Below are positions 1 through 11,660 of a stretch of 64,000 nt of DNA, piece by piece (positions within the stretch are counted from its first letter, which is position 1; the number at the start of each line of letters is the position of its first letter). Origin of the DNA: Magicicada septendecula. Taxonomy: Eukaryota; Arthropoda; Insecta; Hemiptera; Cicadidae. Under the pieces are notes generated by a model that worked only from the letters and a program-made list of their open reading frames with translations, was not told the DNA's origin and searched no databases. A program made the translations under genes and the position numbers. The DNA is taken from assembly GCA_034769895.1 (NCBI GenBank), contig CM068375.1, positions 254,179,542-254,243,541 on the forward strand. The letters are read 5' to 3'.

Positions 1-3000
1 TTGTTCAAGATTTGGCGTCTATTCAGCAAGAGCGTCACATTACAAGTAAAGAAATCTAACGGTAAATTCGTAACCAAACATCTGTCGTCATGGTTACCAA
101 TTAATTGTGATTGGTTAATTTTGACTTATACCCATTGTTATCAAATTTGAATTTTTATTCAAAATAGCTGCATCTCTTCTGATTGCTTATATTCTTCGGT
201 CTTCTTCCCTACGTATTAAATATTATCACTACTGTTATTATTTCCTTTCAAAGATTATTTTGATATCCCTTAAGGTCAGGTTCTTAAAAATATTAATGTT
301 TGTACACATATTTTAATATTTGGTAATTACATTTCTCCTTTAATTTAATTCCTTATTCTAACATATTTCTTTTAAAATGATTTGCAACTTATTCTTGGCT
401 TTTTACTCGCCTTGAGTTTGTTCATTTCCTAGTGGATTTTATACAATTTGCAGTTATTTGTTATTGACAGTTAGGCATTTCCTAGGCCTAAGTAGCCATT
501 GATTATTTTTACCTATTTTATACAAATTATCTTTCATTTTACTACAAAATGTTTTGTTTTGGTATTATAATTGATTCGTTTATTGGTTATTGTGTCTTGA
601 ATTTGTTTGTGTACTGATTATATGTCAATATTATTTTCTATATTTTGGCTTGTCAATCATTTCCTAACTGATTTTCTAGTGTTTATTATTTCTGAATTGA
701 TTCATTTGCTTATTTATTTAACTTGCCATTGTCAACAATATGGCTATTATTTACTATTCTTTAATACATAAAATATAACAACTAGGCCTATGGACTGTAT
801 GCTTCCTTCAGCCATAGCCTATTCATAAATTTAAATGAACAATTCTTTACCAGTTATTAGGTACTGTTGGTTTAACATACATTTCATTACTTTACTATTA
901 TTTTGGGTGAGAAACATCATCACTCCTTTCAAACTTACTTAATCTATTATCCCTTATGACATAGGGTGTTTATTGATTGCATTCTTAATTTCTTATTTCT
1001 TTACTATTCTCTTTCTCCAATCCATGATAACACAAACTGTTTACCTTACATGGGCTTCCCCCTTTTAATTACAATTGTATTCAATTAAACTTTAACAATA
1101 AGATTTTTTTTAAATTAATACTGTTATCATCACTCTTCAGTGTTCATTACTTCTTAATTAATTGTTTACATCTAATCTAAATACTATTTTTTATTACCAT
1201 TAACTATATAATTCTTATAAGTTCACTATTAAATCATTTAGTGTTTTATCATTGATTTCCTAAGTGTTTACTTATCTATTACTATTTTTTATCATATTAT
1301 CTTTTACAATATCCTTTTTTATTCAGCACTTTCACTTTTAACTAATTAGTGTTTATCGCTAATTCACTCATTATTTTGGGGTATTTACACTTTCACTATT
1401 GGCACTTCTTAAACCTTTTATTTTAAGTGTTTATTAGTGGGTAATCCCTATTATTATTTTTTTTTGTCACTTAGTTACTTTCAGTATATTTCTCACTATC
1501 TCTCTCTTTCTTTACAAATATTATTTATATCTAATAAGTTCATGTCTTTCTAGATTTCTTACTTACATATACTACTAATTCTTGGGTTAGTGTATTTTTA
1601 TTTATCGGGGTTGAAACTGTCTTTATTTACTGCAAATAGATATCTTACTCTTACCTTTCGGGATAGGGTCCAAAGTCATACCGACGAAAACAGCTGCAAA
1701 CAGGGTTATTTAGGTTGGCGTTACGAAATATAATAACACAGTTTATTATGGCTAAAATAACTTACTTGGATTTTATTTGATGAAATTATATAAAGTTTTA
1801 CAGCTATGCAATAACGTGGTTGATTACACTACATTGATCAAAAGTTTCTCTAGTTTCCTGTTATATGGAAATCACATGTAAAGTATCGATATATCTGAAT
1901 AAAAAATTCTTACAATTACTATATTTTTATGACTACAACAAGGTTTTAAAATGTTTAGTGCCCAGTACTTTGTCTCACGCACTCATTCATACTTTTTACA
2001 TTTTTATCTTTTAACCCCGTTCTTAGAGCTCTGTGTTTATTTTTATTCATGGATTTATAAAATTGATTTTGTAATGTTGAGAAGGGTACTTAACCAATCC
2101 ACGGCGTTTTTCACAGTTTCATCACCGTCATGGGTTACTCACGGTATCACTCCGAACTGTCATTTATGAATATTTTTGATGTTACAGTACACTCCGACTT
2201 CTATACTTTAACATATGTGAGTTTAGTACCAAAATTACACTTTTGGTAACGTTTTGTCGGCCGACTTTATGTTGCTCGAGCACTTAGTAGATGACCGCGC
2301 GGTCAGAGTTACAGATGAACTGGCCACACTTTCATAGATAGGCCGGATTTGTCTTAACGGCCTATCTTATAAACCCGAGGCCACTGTATTTTAATTAACA
2401 AACTTTACTGTCTGATGCTGGCTGTCTGTTGTTCACTCTCTAATGACACACTGCAGACTGTAGACTGTGTCACAAGGCTGCTGCTGGGCGGTTACGCAAT
2501 CCGTCTGGGCAATTGTTTAGGCTAACTGTATGTATGTTGCATTGGGGCTCCCCACAGGTGAAAGTCTGGCAATTTGGAAAGTGCTTAAAATGATGATTTA
2601 AATAATATAATATTAAACTGGGGTAGCTCCCATATATGAAGTGAATTGTACAATTTTAACAAAATCAAAACCAAGATTAATAAAAAATAAAAAGCCTTCT
2701 AATTCGCCCCATTACAGGGTTTTATTAATTGTGAATTACGTTTGTCACTTAGTCAATACTAATATTTATTTTTTTATATTGGTTATTTACTGATTTTGTT
2801 TCCTTTATGATATTTGATTGTATCATTTCTCCCTTCCCTATTCTATACTATTTGTCTGTGTTTCATCATCTTGTTTCACTTTATTTCCTTTATAGTTGGT
2901 TTGTTCCATTTTTATTTTCATTTTTCTTCTCCTTCACTTCCATCTTGTTTCGCTTTATTTTGGTTTTTATCTGGCCAATCTCTGGGGTTGGGTCAAAGTC

Positions 3001-3596
3001 ATTTTGTCTGTCAGTCTAGTCTGTAATTTTATTTAAAAATCACTTTTGGTTTACTATTCTTCCTCCTTCTTTCTTAATTACATTTTATATTTTTATTCTC
3101 TTCATTATTTATTTATTAAAATATATTTTTAGCATTTCTTACATATTTATAGATATCAAATATGATCTGAATTTGGCGATGTTATAATATTTAGTTATTT
3201 ATATTTTACTGACGATTATCGTATATACATTAGTCACTTGAAAAGATTTTTATGGTGTTGAAAACAGAGATTTGTCGCAATTATGTCTTGTTTAGACTCA
3301 TTTTTCTTAAAATTTCGTGGAGGTTAGAAAAATTGCATTTTTAATTTCATTTGGCATTAAAATCAAATTTAAAAAGTTGTAATTATATAGTGGATGACAC
3401 ACTTTGTGAATCAAACCTGCGGCGCGCGGGTCGGCTGTGAGTGCGCGTGTGTCAGTGAGGGCACCTCAGGCAGTCTGGCCGGTCCCAACCGCCACCGTTC
3501 ATTTTACAGACTTTATAAATGAATGGACAGTAGTTACTGTATTTTTATGTAAATGACTGTTACAGATTCAGATTAACATATTTTTATGTTTTCTAG
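1..3596 (+). other. T-rich intron-like sequence upstream of the IDH3A exon
   Basis: No coding exon, RNA gene or complete transposon is recognisable. The + strand is strongly T-rich over roughly 1-1600 and 2700-3150. The stretch ends in a T-rich tract and the acceptor ttctag at 3591-3596, directly before the isocitrate dehydrogenase exon, so at least its 3' part is presumably intron. A less AT-rich patch with short palindromes lies at about 2253-2540, and a GC-rich patch at about 3407-3500. Where the previous exon lies cannot be told from this window. Confidence 0.5.
2336..2367. repeat. short perfect inverted repeat
   Basis: Arms AGATAGGCCG (2336-2345) and CGGCCTATCT (2358-2367) pair perfectly over 10 bp around a 12-nt loop. 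It sits in a locally GC-richer patch that also has the palindrome CCGCGCGG about 40 bp upstream. No element boundary or gene could be tied to it. Confidence 0.6.
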
Positions 3597-3824
3597 GTAC
3601 ACGGTACAGCTCCCGACATAGCTGGAAAAGATTTAGCAAATCCAACTGCATTATTGCTGTCAGCAGTGATGATGTTGCAATATATGGGTTTAGGAGATTA
3701 TGGAAAAAGAATTGAAAGGGCATGTTTAGATGTCATTAAAGAAGGCAAATATCGTACGGGGGATTTGGGTGGCAAAGCAAAATGCTCTGAATTCACAAAC
3801 GAAATCTGTAGCAAAGTAGCCTAA
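3597..3824 (+). CDS. IDH3A: NAD-dependent isocitrate dehydrogenase alpha subunit, last coding exon (partial gene)
   Basis: This exon encodes the final 75 residues plus the TAA stop (3822-3824) of the catalytic alpha subunit of mitochondrial NAD-isocitrate dehydrogenase. The enzyme is a citric-acid-cycle complex of the matrix that converts isocitrate to 2-oxoglutarate. The translation opens with [12 protein letters not shown] and continues with [13 protein letters not shown] and [11 protein letters not shown]. These are the hallmark C-terminal blocks of the isocitrate/isopropylmalate dehydrogenase family; [10 protein letters not shown] belongs to the nucleotide-binding region. The frame is unbroken and follows an intron acceptor at 3591-3596. 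The protein ends in SKVA, much like animal IDH3A C-termini. The upstream exons lie outside the window or are separated by more than 3.5 kb. The first codon may be split by the intron, since the phase is not visible. Being a single, well-conserved exon with a normal 3' UTR, it looks like a functional gene and not a processed copy. Confidence 0.93.
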   Translation, partial: VHGTAPDIAGKDLANPTALLLSAVMMLQYMGLGDYGKRIERACLDVIKEGKYRTGDLGGKAKCSEFTNEICSKVA

Positions 3825-4490
3825 TCATTTGAGCCGGACGTGCAAAAGAAAAATTAGACCCATCATAGAAATTAGCTGTAAAATTATTTATTTTATTATT
3901 GGTGAATACATATATTTTTTTACCAAATTTGTTTTTTGTGCAAAACCATGTATTTTTCCTGTTTGCAGGGTTTGAATAGATTACATTAAATGTTTTATTT
4001 ATAATGTACAATAACTGCTTAAAATTTTAAGCAATAATTTTCGAAACCTCAGATTTTTTATGTTTGTTTAAAATACTGTTGTGGAAAATAATACGTCAAA
4101 TGTGTAAGAACTCAGCAGTAGTTGTTAATGTATTATTTTGTGTTTTTATTATAAAACTGTTATACATGTACATCATTGTTTATAGAGTTAAGATTATTTA
4201 AAAACCGTTGTATAGAAATTTATTGTTAACTCTTGTATATTGATAATGTAAGTAGGAAATTAAATAGTTCTCCTAACCATTTGATATGTGAGACAGCAAG
4301 ATTTGCAGTTGATAATGCTAAACAATGTCTTGCTGATTTTTATGTATAATTTTAATTAGTTTAAAAAAACGAAAACTAGTCAGTATTTACATCGTCCGTA
4401 TAATATTTAGGAGATTTTTCTCAAAAAATTTATAAATCATTTTTGTTTGTTAAGTAATTTATCAAATAAAGATTGCAGTTGTTTGCAAGT
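3825..4490 (+). other. 3' UTR of the IDH3A gene with polyadenylation signal
   Basis: AT-rich, non-coding sequence after the stop codon. A canonical AATAAA at 4465-4470 is followed within about 20 bp by a GT/T-rich stretch (tgtttgcaagtgttatttc), the usual arrangement for transcript cleavage near 4485-4495. The exact end is inferred; an earlier site could also be used. Confidence 0.6.
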
Positions 4491-4984
4491 GTTATTTCTT
4501 TTAGTTAATAATTGTTTGTCCTTTGATTTGAGCATATACCTGATAGAATGTATTTACACCCTCAGTGGCGACACCTTTTTTTATATAGAGTTCAGTAGTC
4601 AGATGTAGAAACACTAATGCAGTATCATACTATTTGAATTCTAATTACTACAGACACAAAAGGTGTGTAGTATAGGTATAAATATTATTGGCAAAAAAGT
4701 GGACGTGTAATATCCATTTGCAGATGTGAAAGCTTATCTAAATTTAGATGAAGCATTTTTGATATTTTTTAATTTCCATATTGTTGTAACATATTTTTAG
4801 CACTTTTAGTGTTTATTAAAAAAAATAATTGGCTCATTTGTACACTGAAGTAGCTTATGAACATCAAGCAGGGTAGGCTGTGTTTTGAGCTATTCGACAT
4901 TACAAGGCAGGCTCTACACTCCAACCACACATCACAGTGCTCATTTTCAGAGGCTAGTTTATTTGGGACTAGTAATAAAGTACT
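4491..4984. other. intergenic, nothing recognised
   Basis: AT-rich sequence without a supported exon, RNA gene or transposon end. It may include the body of the SINE-like element whose head is annotated just downstream. Confidence 0.4.
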
Positions 4985-5048
4985 TTAATGGCTTGGTGGT
5001 ACTAGGACTTAAACCAGGGTAGCCAAGTGCTGTATCTCCTGAGCCACC
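4985..5048 (-). repeat. probable tRNA-derived SINE head
   Basis: Read on the minus strand, the segment begins GGTGGCTCAGGAGATACAGC and carries GGTTTAAGTCC about 20 nt later (plus positions 5005-5015). It finishes in CCACC, which can pair with the 5' GGTGG. The first block resembles the RNA polymerase III box A of tRNAs (TGGCNNAGNGG, plus positions 5035-5046). The second resembles box B (GGTTCGANTCC). The distance between the boxes is a little short and no intact tRNA cloverleaf was found, so a diverged tRNA-derived SINE is the best reading. Its tail and target duplication were not identified. Confidence 0.4.
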
Positions 5049-5059
5049 TATTCCCCTTT

Positions 5060-5546
5060 ATATTATCGTTACGTACCAAATATTCACTACATGCAGTGAA
5101 TACTTTATGCACAGTAAGATCACTCTGTGCTTGCATTTGTTACATAATTTTCTACACTACTTAACACACTATTAAAACATACTTGTTCCATACTTGCGTG
5201 TATTCACATCAAAATGTAGGAAACAAAAGGACACAGTGCATGATTGTACAGAGTAACTAACAAGTTAAAAGAGATCTGTTGGAGATTGATAACCACAGTT
5301 TCAGACTTAAAGTTGTGAGGGTCTATGAATTGGTCATCACCAATACTAATGGTATAGTGACCATTCCCTCCTATAGTTTACATGAAATACAAGGATCTGA
5401 CCTATTTGAAAACCCTTTGCCATTAGCAGACGGTTGACTGCAGTAAAATTATTTGTGATGGAGAATATGTGAGCAAACAAGTCGCCACCGAAAAAGCTGA
5501 AATTGTATACCTGATAATAAATTAAAAGACTGAAATAGTTGTGACA
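5060..5546. other. intergenic, nothing recognised
   Basis: No convincing coding, RNA or repeat feature seen between the SINE head and the mariner remnant. Confidence 0.4.
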
Positions 5547-5548
5547 TA

Positions 5549-6056
5549 CAAGGGCTGTTCAAACTCAAATTATAATTTCGTTTGAGCTTCAAATAGAAGA
5601 AACAAGTGCTGAAGTTGATGACATGGCTGATGTGCAAGAACAAAACTGAGAGGAGTCATATACGTTGATTTCCGAACAGAACAGCAGACTATAAACAGTG
5701 AGTGTTATACTCCAAACAGCCTCCGAAATTAGCACAAAATGCCAGCATTCTGTGCCTGTTTCTTATCAGATAGCCACATCCTCATGCCACCACTCATCCG
5801 ATGGCTACAATTCAGAAACTAAAGTGGACTGTTAAGAGAGAGAAAGTTTCGTTCCAATGAAGAAGTCATCAAAGCTGTTCGAGAGTTGGTGTCCTCTGCC
5901 AGAAGAATTTTTTCTCAAGGATTGTGTAAACTACCGGATAGATGTTACCAGTGCTTTGAAAAAGGTGCGAGATTGTATTGAAAAATTACTATATGTAAAT
6001 TATTACTCTTGGATTTATTTTTTAATAAATTATAATTTAAATTTGAATGCTCCTCG
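5549..6056 (+). mobile_element. internally deleted mariner-family transposon
   Basis: The element is flanked by TA dinucleotides (5547-5548 and 6057-6058), the target duplication of Tc1/mariner elements. Its ends are imperfect inverted repeats: the left reads CAAGGGCTGTTCAAACTCAA and the right, reverse-complemented, CGAGGAGCATTCAAATTTAA. By eye 23 of the first 30 positions match. At 508 bp it is far shorter than a full mariner of about 1.3 kb. Between the ends are two recognisable pieces of mariner transposase in different frames, so the middle and the N-terminal part were lost by deletion. It cannot encode a working transposase. Confidence 0.75.
5649..5981 (+). pseudogene. mariner transposase remnant (central and C-terminal pieces)
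   Basis: Two fragments are visible. At 5649-5720 the reading GVIYVDFRTEQQTIN corresponds to the mariner block that precedes the last catalytic region (typically VDFLPKGQTIN-like). At 5844-5981 the reading FRSNEEVIKAVRELV, with KLPDRCYQCFEKGA near the end, corresponds to the mariner C-terminus, followed by TGA at 5979-5981. The two fragments are separated by a stop-containing stretch and lie in different phases, so the gene is dead. Assignment to mariner rests on these motifs plus the TA-flanked inverted ends. Confidence 0.65.
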
Positions 6057-6058
6057 TA

Positions 6059-6609
6059 TACTTTTATAGTAAAAGAAACTTTCTAGGTTTTCTGACCCCT
6101 TTCAGGATTCATGTTGCCTGAATAAGCTGCGGTATTAATTTTACTGATACATTATTCTGCCAGTTAATATTCACAATACAGAAATTTAAAAAGTTCAGAA
6201 AACACCATTAAAACATTCTTCAAATGTTTATAAAAACTGTATTGAGTGGATTCAGATATTAGACAGGAGAAACCCAAAGATATATTCATATTGTCTCTTA
6301 TATAACGTTATAAGATGTTCATTTATTTCTTACAAACAATAATAATTTAAGCTATGGTATGCATCTCCAACACCAGTGATTTCTCATGCTAGCTGTCTCA
6401 TAGCTGGCCTCAGCATTAGCTAAATGGTAAGTGGGGTTGTACCTGTTCACACAATGTGTCAGCATGTTTATTTTATTCAGCAGACACACAGAACTGCAGC
6501 ATTATTTCATTTGCAACAAGTGAACAGAACCATACAAATCATTTTTGTTCGTTTCTGCTAACAAATAAAACATAATATATAGATACTAAAAATATCTTAT
6601 TTCCATACT
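6059..6609. other. intergenic, nothing recognised
   Basis: AT-rich spacer between the mariner remnant and the hAT element, without a supported feature. Confidence 0.4.
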
Positions 6610-6737
6610 GTGTAGAACAGCGGTGCACAACCCGCGGGCCGCATGCGGCCCGGAGGAAAAAATATAAGTCCACATGTTTAAAATTGTGTATGGAAATTTA
6701 CCGTTGGTTTGATCGGGAATTAGGTTGACCAAGGTCA

Positions 6738-6760
6738 GGTGGTGGTGGTGGTGGTGGTGG
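6738..6760 (+). repeat. GGT microsatellite
   Basis: About seven and a half uninterrupted GGT units in the 5' non-coding part of the hAT element. Confidence 0.9.
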
Positions 6761-6913
6761 GGAACACTCGCTGTCTGCCCATGCGTGAACTAGGCTGGCA
6801 GTAGGTAGCAGCAATTCTCGTAGTGTGTAGCGTTAGTTCAGTTTCAGTAGACCGATCTGTATTTGGCATTCGTGTGTTTTTAAGTGATCCCTTTTTTGTA
6901 ACATTTCACGATC

Positions 6914-8681
6914 ATGTCTGTGAAAAAGCATAAAGTGACTGACGAGTGCCATGTGTTTCAAGAGGCATGGAGCGAGAGGTATTTTTTTATAGAGTATAAC
7001 GGTAAAGCAACATGCCTAATTTGCAAAGAAACCGTGGGTGTAATGAAAGAGTACAATGTGAAGAGACATTACGATACAAAACATGCTGGCAAATACTAAG
7101 AGTGGACGGGATAATTGCGAAAGGATAAGGTAAAAGAATTCCAACGTAAACTAACAAGTCAACAAAATCTTTTCCGGAAAGTGACTGATGACTCAGAAAT
7201 TGCAGTTAAAACAAGTTTTGTTGTATCTAAAATTTTAGTTAAAAAAATGAAGCCGTACAAAGATGGAGAAGAATGTCTGGAAGAAGTAGCAAATATAGCT
7301 TTCCTGGAGAAAAAAAGTATTATTTCAAAAATTAGTCTTAATCTATGACAGTATCCAGAAGAGCAGAAGAAATGCCATCAGACATTCAAAAAATATTAGA
7401 ATTTAAGTTTTTTTTCATTGGCCATGGATGGAAGCACAGACGTCACTGACACAGCACAACTTTCAATTTGTATCTGTGGTATTAATGAAGATTTTCATAT
7501 AACAGAAGAATTACTGGGGTTAGCTTCTATGAAAGATACAACCAAAGGTTCAGATATTTATTGTGAGGTGAAAAACATTTTGGAAAAGTACAATTTAGAC
7601 CTAAAACTATTATATGGCATTTCAACAGATGGTGGGAAAGAAGCAAGGAGTAGTGAACTATTTAGCAACAGATTGTAAAAACGTGGGCAATGATATAGTC
7701 GCATTCCACTGCATTTTACACCAAGGGAACCTTTGTGCACAAACTATTCATATGGAGCATGTGATGAAAGCAGTGATCAAAGTATAAAATTTTCTTCGTT
7801 CCAGAGGACTCACTCATCGCCAATTCCAAGAATTCCTATTACAATTAGACACCCAGTATGACGATGTTCTTTATTTTACACAAGTTCGTTGGCTTAGTGC
7901 AGGAACAATGCTGAAACGAGTGTATGACCTGCGTAAAGAGATAATTATCTTTTTGAAAAGCTGTGATGAGAATCTGGTAGCAGACTTTGAGAACAATGAA
8001 TGGGTGTGTGATTTATCTTTCTTAGTTGACATAACCCAACATCTTAATGAGCTAAATACCAAACTTCAAGGAAAAAATAACATGATACACAATCTGTTTT
8101 ACTTAATAAAATCGTTTGAGGTTAAACTGATTTTATGGCAGTCACAGCTGACGTCTGGGCTACTGACACATTTTTCTACAATGGACAGTTTTGCAGCAAG
8201 TTCTGAACAACCCATTAACTTCACTAAATATGCCTCACTTATAGAGAATCTTCAAAATGAGTTTAAACATTGATTTCAAGATATGAGAAAATTTTAGAAA
8301 TTGTTTGATATGTTTGCTCCTCTACCATTCACTACTGATGTTGAGATAGTGCCCATTGATTTCCAGATGGAGCTAATTGCTCTTCAATCGAACTCTGAAT
8401 TGAAGACAAAATTTTCTGAGGTTTCTCTACTGGATTTTCATAAAAATTACTTACCCGAGGAAATGAAAGCATTGAACAATCATGTTCTAAAAACGGCAAC
8501 ATTATTTGGAAGTACCTACTTATGCGAGCAGTCTTTTTCTTTGATGAAACAGATCAAATCAAGAGGTCGTTCCCGTCTGACTGATAAACATTTGGAGGGA
8601 AACTTGCGAATTGCTGTGTCCAACATTGAACCCGATATAGACAGACTAGTGAAAAACAAACAGTGTCAAGTCTCTCATTAG
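6914..8681 (+). pseudogene. hAT transposase pseudogene (ZBED/GTF2IRD2-like)
   Basis: The broken gene starts at the ATG at 6914. An N-terminal BED-like zinc finger is visible: CLIC at residues 36-39 and RHYDTKH further on give the C-x2-C ... H-x4-H ligands. The central RNase H-like catalytic region follows, with AMDGSTDVTDTAQL near 7421 (first acidic residue) and GISTDGG near 7615. The HCILHQ and RWLSAG blocks are visible around 7708 and 7890. The C-terminal hAT dimerisation domain spans about 8490-8681 (LFGSTYLCEQSFS and SRLTDKHLEGNLRI). Lesions: in-frame stops at 7097-7099 and shortly after, a frameshift near 7340 that returns near 7410, a frameshift near 7650, a stop near 7784, and stops at 8271-8300. 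The order and spacing resemble the transposase domesticated in vertebrate GTF2IRD2 and related ZBED proteins. No activity is expected. Confidence 0.88.
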
Positions 8682-9157
8682 GCTCTAAATTAGTTTCCTC
8701 ATTAACAAATAATAGTTTTGTGCTTTCTTTCAAATTAACAATTTTATTGCAATTGTGTCTTTTAAAAGTAAGCTAAAAAAAGTAAAACTGATTTTTAAAA
8801 TTACATGTTTTTTAAAAGTGTTTCTTTACAAATTAAAATTTCGATTTTGGAATCTGATGGCTGTATTTTTTTTGTGACATCAAACGTTTTTTCAGGTGAG
8901 TTTTTAATTATTCGATAGAGCTAGTTTAAATGTAGCTGTGTTAAGTTTACTTACTTACTTATGAGACATGTTAGAAAACGCTCTTCAATTAGAAGCATTA
9001 TCTTTCACAGAAATGCTACTGGAAATATTAGGATAAGGGGAAAGGTTAGGTAGGTGGTTGGAGAAATGGAGGGAAGTCGGCTTGTGGCCCGCCATGATCA
9101 TTTAAAAGTTTTTAGTGGCCCTCGGATGTTGAAAGGTTGTGCACCACTGGTGTAGAA

Positions 9158-10365
9158 GACACTACTGAGCAATTTGGTAAAAACGTTTAAGCTTATGTTT
9201 ACAAGCCGAAAATAATGGTTTCCATGGCAAAAATTTGCGTACTTTTGATACAGAGGTTTTATGGAGAATGGTAGTGTACTGACTGGTCTTCTGTAACTTT
9301 AACAATGAATGAAGAGCTAACTACAAACATGTGAGCACAATACTTGCTTTTCATAATTTTAGTTGTTGCACATGACTGACAGTATAGGCTGTAGTACATT
9401 TTTAGTTGTGTTCTTAAAATCGTGACACCCTTGTTTAAGCAGTGATGTTTTCATTTACATACTGCATTAAGAAGAATTCACCCGATAATCAAATATAAAA
9501 AAAAATACTGAAATCTGTTATTTCTAAAACATGCAATTACAAATTACAAAAACTGTTCCAATCTCTGAGAACAGGAAAGAGAAATTTTGTTCTGCAGTGT
9601 TTGGCTAATGACACTGTAGTAGGTTTATATATTACGTTTCCAGTGGCAATTGTCAATTTTTGTGTGTGTGGTTGTTGTGTTTTGTTAGGGTCTAACAAAT
9701 ACTTGTCATCATTGCTCTGTCCATGATGTTACTTATAATACCAACTATAAGTGATACTGATGGAGAGCAAATCAAAACAAGGATAATGGGTGAAAGACAA
9801 AAACTACATTTACAAACAGAAACATTACAAAGAACAAACAAGAAAATTATGTTGTTTCTAGCTTCCAGTCAAATCTCGTCAAGAATCCAAGAGACTGAGT
9901 GTAGACCAGGTAAGTCTAACGGGGCCAGATCAGGATGGAAAATTTTAGGGGAGAGGAAAAATTGAACACCACGGATTAAAAATGGGAGTGAAGGAACATT
10001 TTGCAATCTCACGACGTGAACCTACACCTGACAGTGGATGGTAATAATTTTAATCATTATTTAATTACTTATTCAACAATAAAAAAAAAATATGGTATGG
10101 AGAACCATACATGACTTCCACGTTCTATGAGTTATATTTTAAACATTTACTTGAATTCGGTTTGATAATTTATAAATAACATACCCCACCCTTAAACTAT
10201 TTTCACTATTTATAGATATTTTTGTTATTATATGTGGTAGATATAGATATATGCGGTAGTCATTTAATATAATGTTATTTCTGAGTCACTTTAAATATAA
10301 AAATTAGGTACTTTATTCTTATAAAGAAACTGAACTATACAGATAACCATCCCTCCTCAACCGAT
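9158..10365. other. intergenic, nothing recognised
   Basis: AT-rich DNA between the hAT element and the family A LTR. A small plus-strand open frame at 9723-9965 has no recognisable motif or codon signature and is not called. The last five bases (10361-10365, CCGAT) may be one copy of the family A target duplication; the partner copy would lie beyond the window. Confidence 0.4.
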
Positions 10366-11611
10366 TGTTACAGTTCTATACTTTTTACTTACCTTACACT
10401 TTCACGCCACTCTGACTTACCGCTCACAGAAGATTCCAAACTATTAATAGGTCGCCACGATGTTTTCGGCTTTACATCAAAACCTTTAAAACACTTTTAT
10501 TTAATAATTGCCAGGTTCCTTACGCGAAATTTTGCATACTGGATAGGTGATGGTAATGTGGCGTATTAATTAACTTAACACATGGTTACGGTACTAATTC
10601 ATTTTATTAAAATTCATTGCAAATTTATGTTCTCCTCCACTTATAATTTTCACCAAACTCTTTACTTCAGGTTATACTTTAAAAACATTCTGTTAAATTA
10701 CATTGAAACTGACAAATAATTTTATAGCATGTTACTTTTTCTCTTTCCAATATCAAAATATATATGTATATAAAAAAAAATACTTTCTGACTTATTCTAA
10801 CTTTTTATGAGACGACTCAGCAATGCCCACATACAATTTACAAAATAATTATAATTATAAAAACCCCTTTTATGTTAATTGATTTGAAGAGCCCTTTTAA
10901 AAAAATTATATTGTTATGATGGATTACCCAACGGGGTCCCTCCTCTCGCTGCCATGTGCCGCGTGTTTTAAGTGTCCTAAAGTTTATAATTCACCTTTTA
11001 TTTAGCCCATTCACTGCACTGATTCTATTTTGTTATATTGAATTATTTTTAATTTTGGTTACCACTTTTTACATGATAAATTTAGATTTTTTTTGTGTGC
11101 ACACGATTTCTCGCTCCCGGCCAGGATAACGCGATTAGCTTGAGTGGGGCGAGAGTCACCAACTAATCTCCCACCAGAAATGAGGCACGACGGAAATTAC
11201 AATGCCTTATATGTTGAATCGTTCGTCGCTGTTCATTTAACATGTGTTCTTTACGTGTGTTGGACGTCGACGAAATTTTGAGTCCACTGGTTACGTCACT
11301 AAATAGGCGTATTCCTGTCAAGACTTCCGTCAGCATGGGACCACGTGCTAACAAAATTAGTTACCTTCGGGCCATATTGGTTTCGTGTCTCAGCGTCATC
11401 TGTGCGCCCCGCTGTGTTTGCGCGTTTGTGAGTGCCACACAGCACTACAGTTCTTAGAATTGTATTGCTCTCCAGTCACACCTTGCATTCCATTGTCTTG
11501 ACTACACATCACTGTTCCTTTGTTTGACGATACATGGGGCTGGCCACACAGATGGAAAACAAAATTATGATTTTTAATAAAACAAAACCCTCTCCTTTTA
11601 GCCCCGTTACA
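10366..11611 (-). repeat. family A left LTR (3' LTR in element orientation), 1246 bp
   Basis: It starts TGTTACAG and ends CCGTTACA on the plus strand, giving TG...CA termini with short imperfect inverted repeats. It matches 20492-21689 along its length apart from scattered SNPs and small indels, until about 11513, where the right copy is cut off by the family B array. This complete copy defines the true outer boundary. Confidence 0.85.
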
Positions 11612-11621
11612 ATACCCCCCC
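11612..11621 (-). other. family A polypurine tract
   Basis: The plus-strand ATACCCCCCC reads as a run of seven G followed by TAT on the minus strand, directly against the LTR start TGTAACGGGG. This is where plus-strand priming would occur in reverse transcription. Confidence 0.6.
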
Positions 11622-11660
11622 AATGAGAGATCTTCTGCTGGAACAGAAGAACTCTCATTG
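11621..11660 (-). promoter_or_regulatory. conserved hairpin abutting the family A polypurine tract
   Basis: Arms CAATGAGAGATCTTCTG and CAGAAGAACTCTCATTG (17 nt each) pair except for one A-A mismatch, around a 6-nt loop. Family B has the same hairpin at the same place, with three base pairs changed on both arms and the mismatch in the same position. This pattern of compensatory change implies selection on the folded form, most likely as RNA in the element transcript. The function is unknown; a role in polypurine-tract selection, packaging or 3' processing is inference. Confidence 0.75.

Larger units (their letters stand above)
6618..9149 (+). mobile_element. complete hAT-superfamily DNA transposon (2532 bp, inactive)
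   Basis: Terminal inverted repeats are CAGCGGTGCACAACC on the left (6618-6632) and, reverse-complemented, CAGTGGTGCACAACC on the right (9135-9149), with one mismatch. They match the CAG-N-GGTG style ends of hAT elements related to Charlie/SPIN. An exact 8-bp target duplication, GTGTAGAA, flanks the element at 6610-6617 and 9150-9157, the diagnostic length for hAT. The inside holds one plus-strand transposase gene broken by several lesions, plus short non-coding ends. A GGT microsatellite lies at 6738-6760 in the 5' region. The perfect target duplication against a decayed gene suggests insertion by transposase supplied in trans, or later decay at the same site. Confidence 0.93.

Noticed and set aside
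1..150. Open frame at the very start of the window as a possible exon
   Set aside because: All that is visible is a short stop-free stretch without a recognisable domain or clear splice sites; it does not match the isocitrate dehydrogenase family.
3793..4011. Minus-strand frame over the IDH3A stop and 3' UTR
   Set aside because: AT-rich chance frame with no motif, opposite to a clear exon.
9723..9965. 80-codon plus-strand frame between the hAT element and family A
   Set aside because: No domain, no repeat partner in the window and no splice context.
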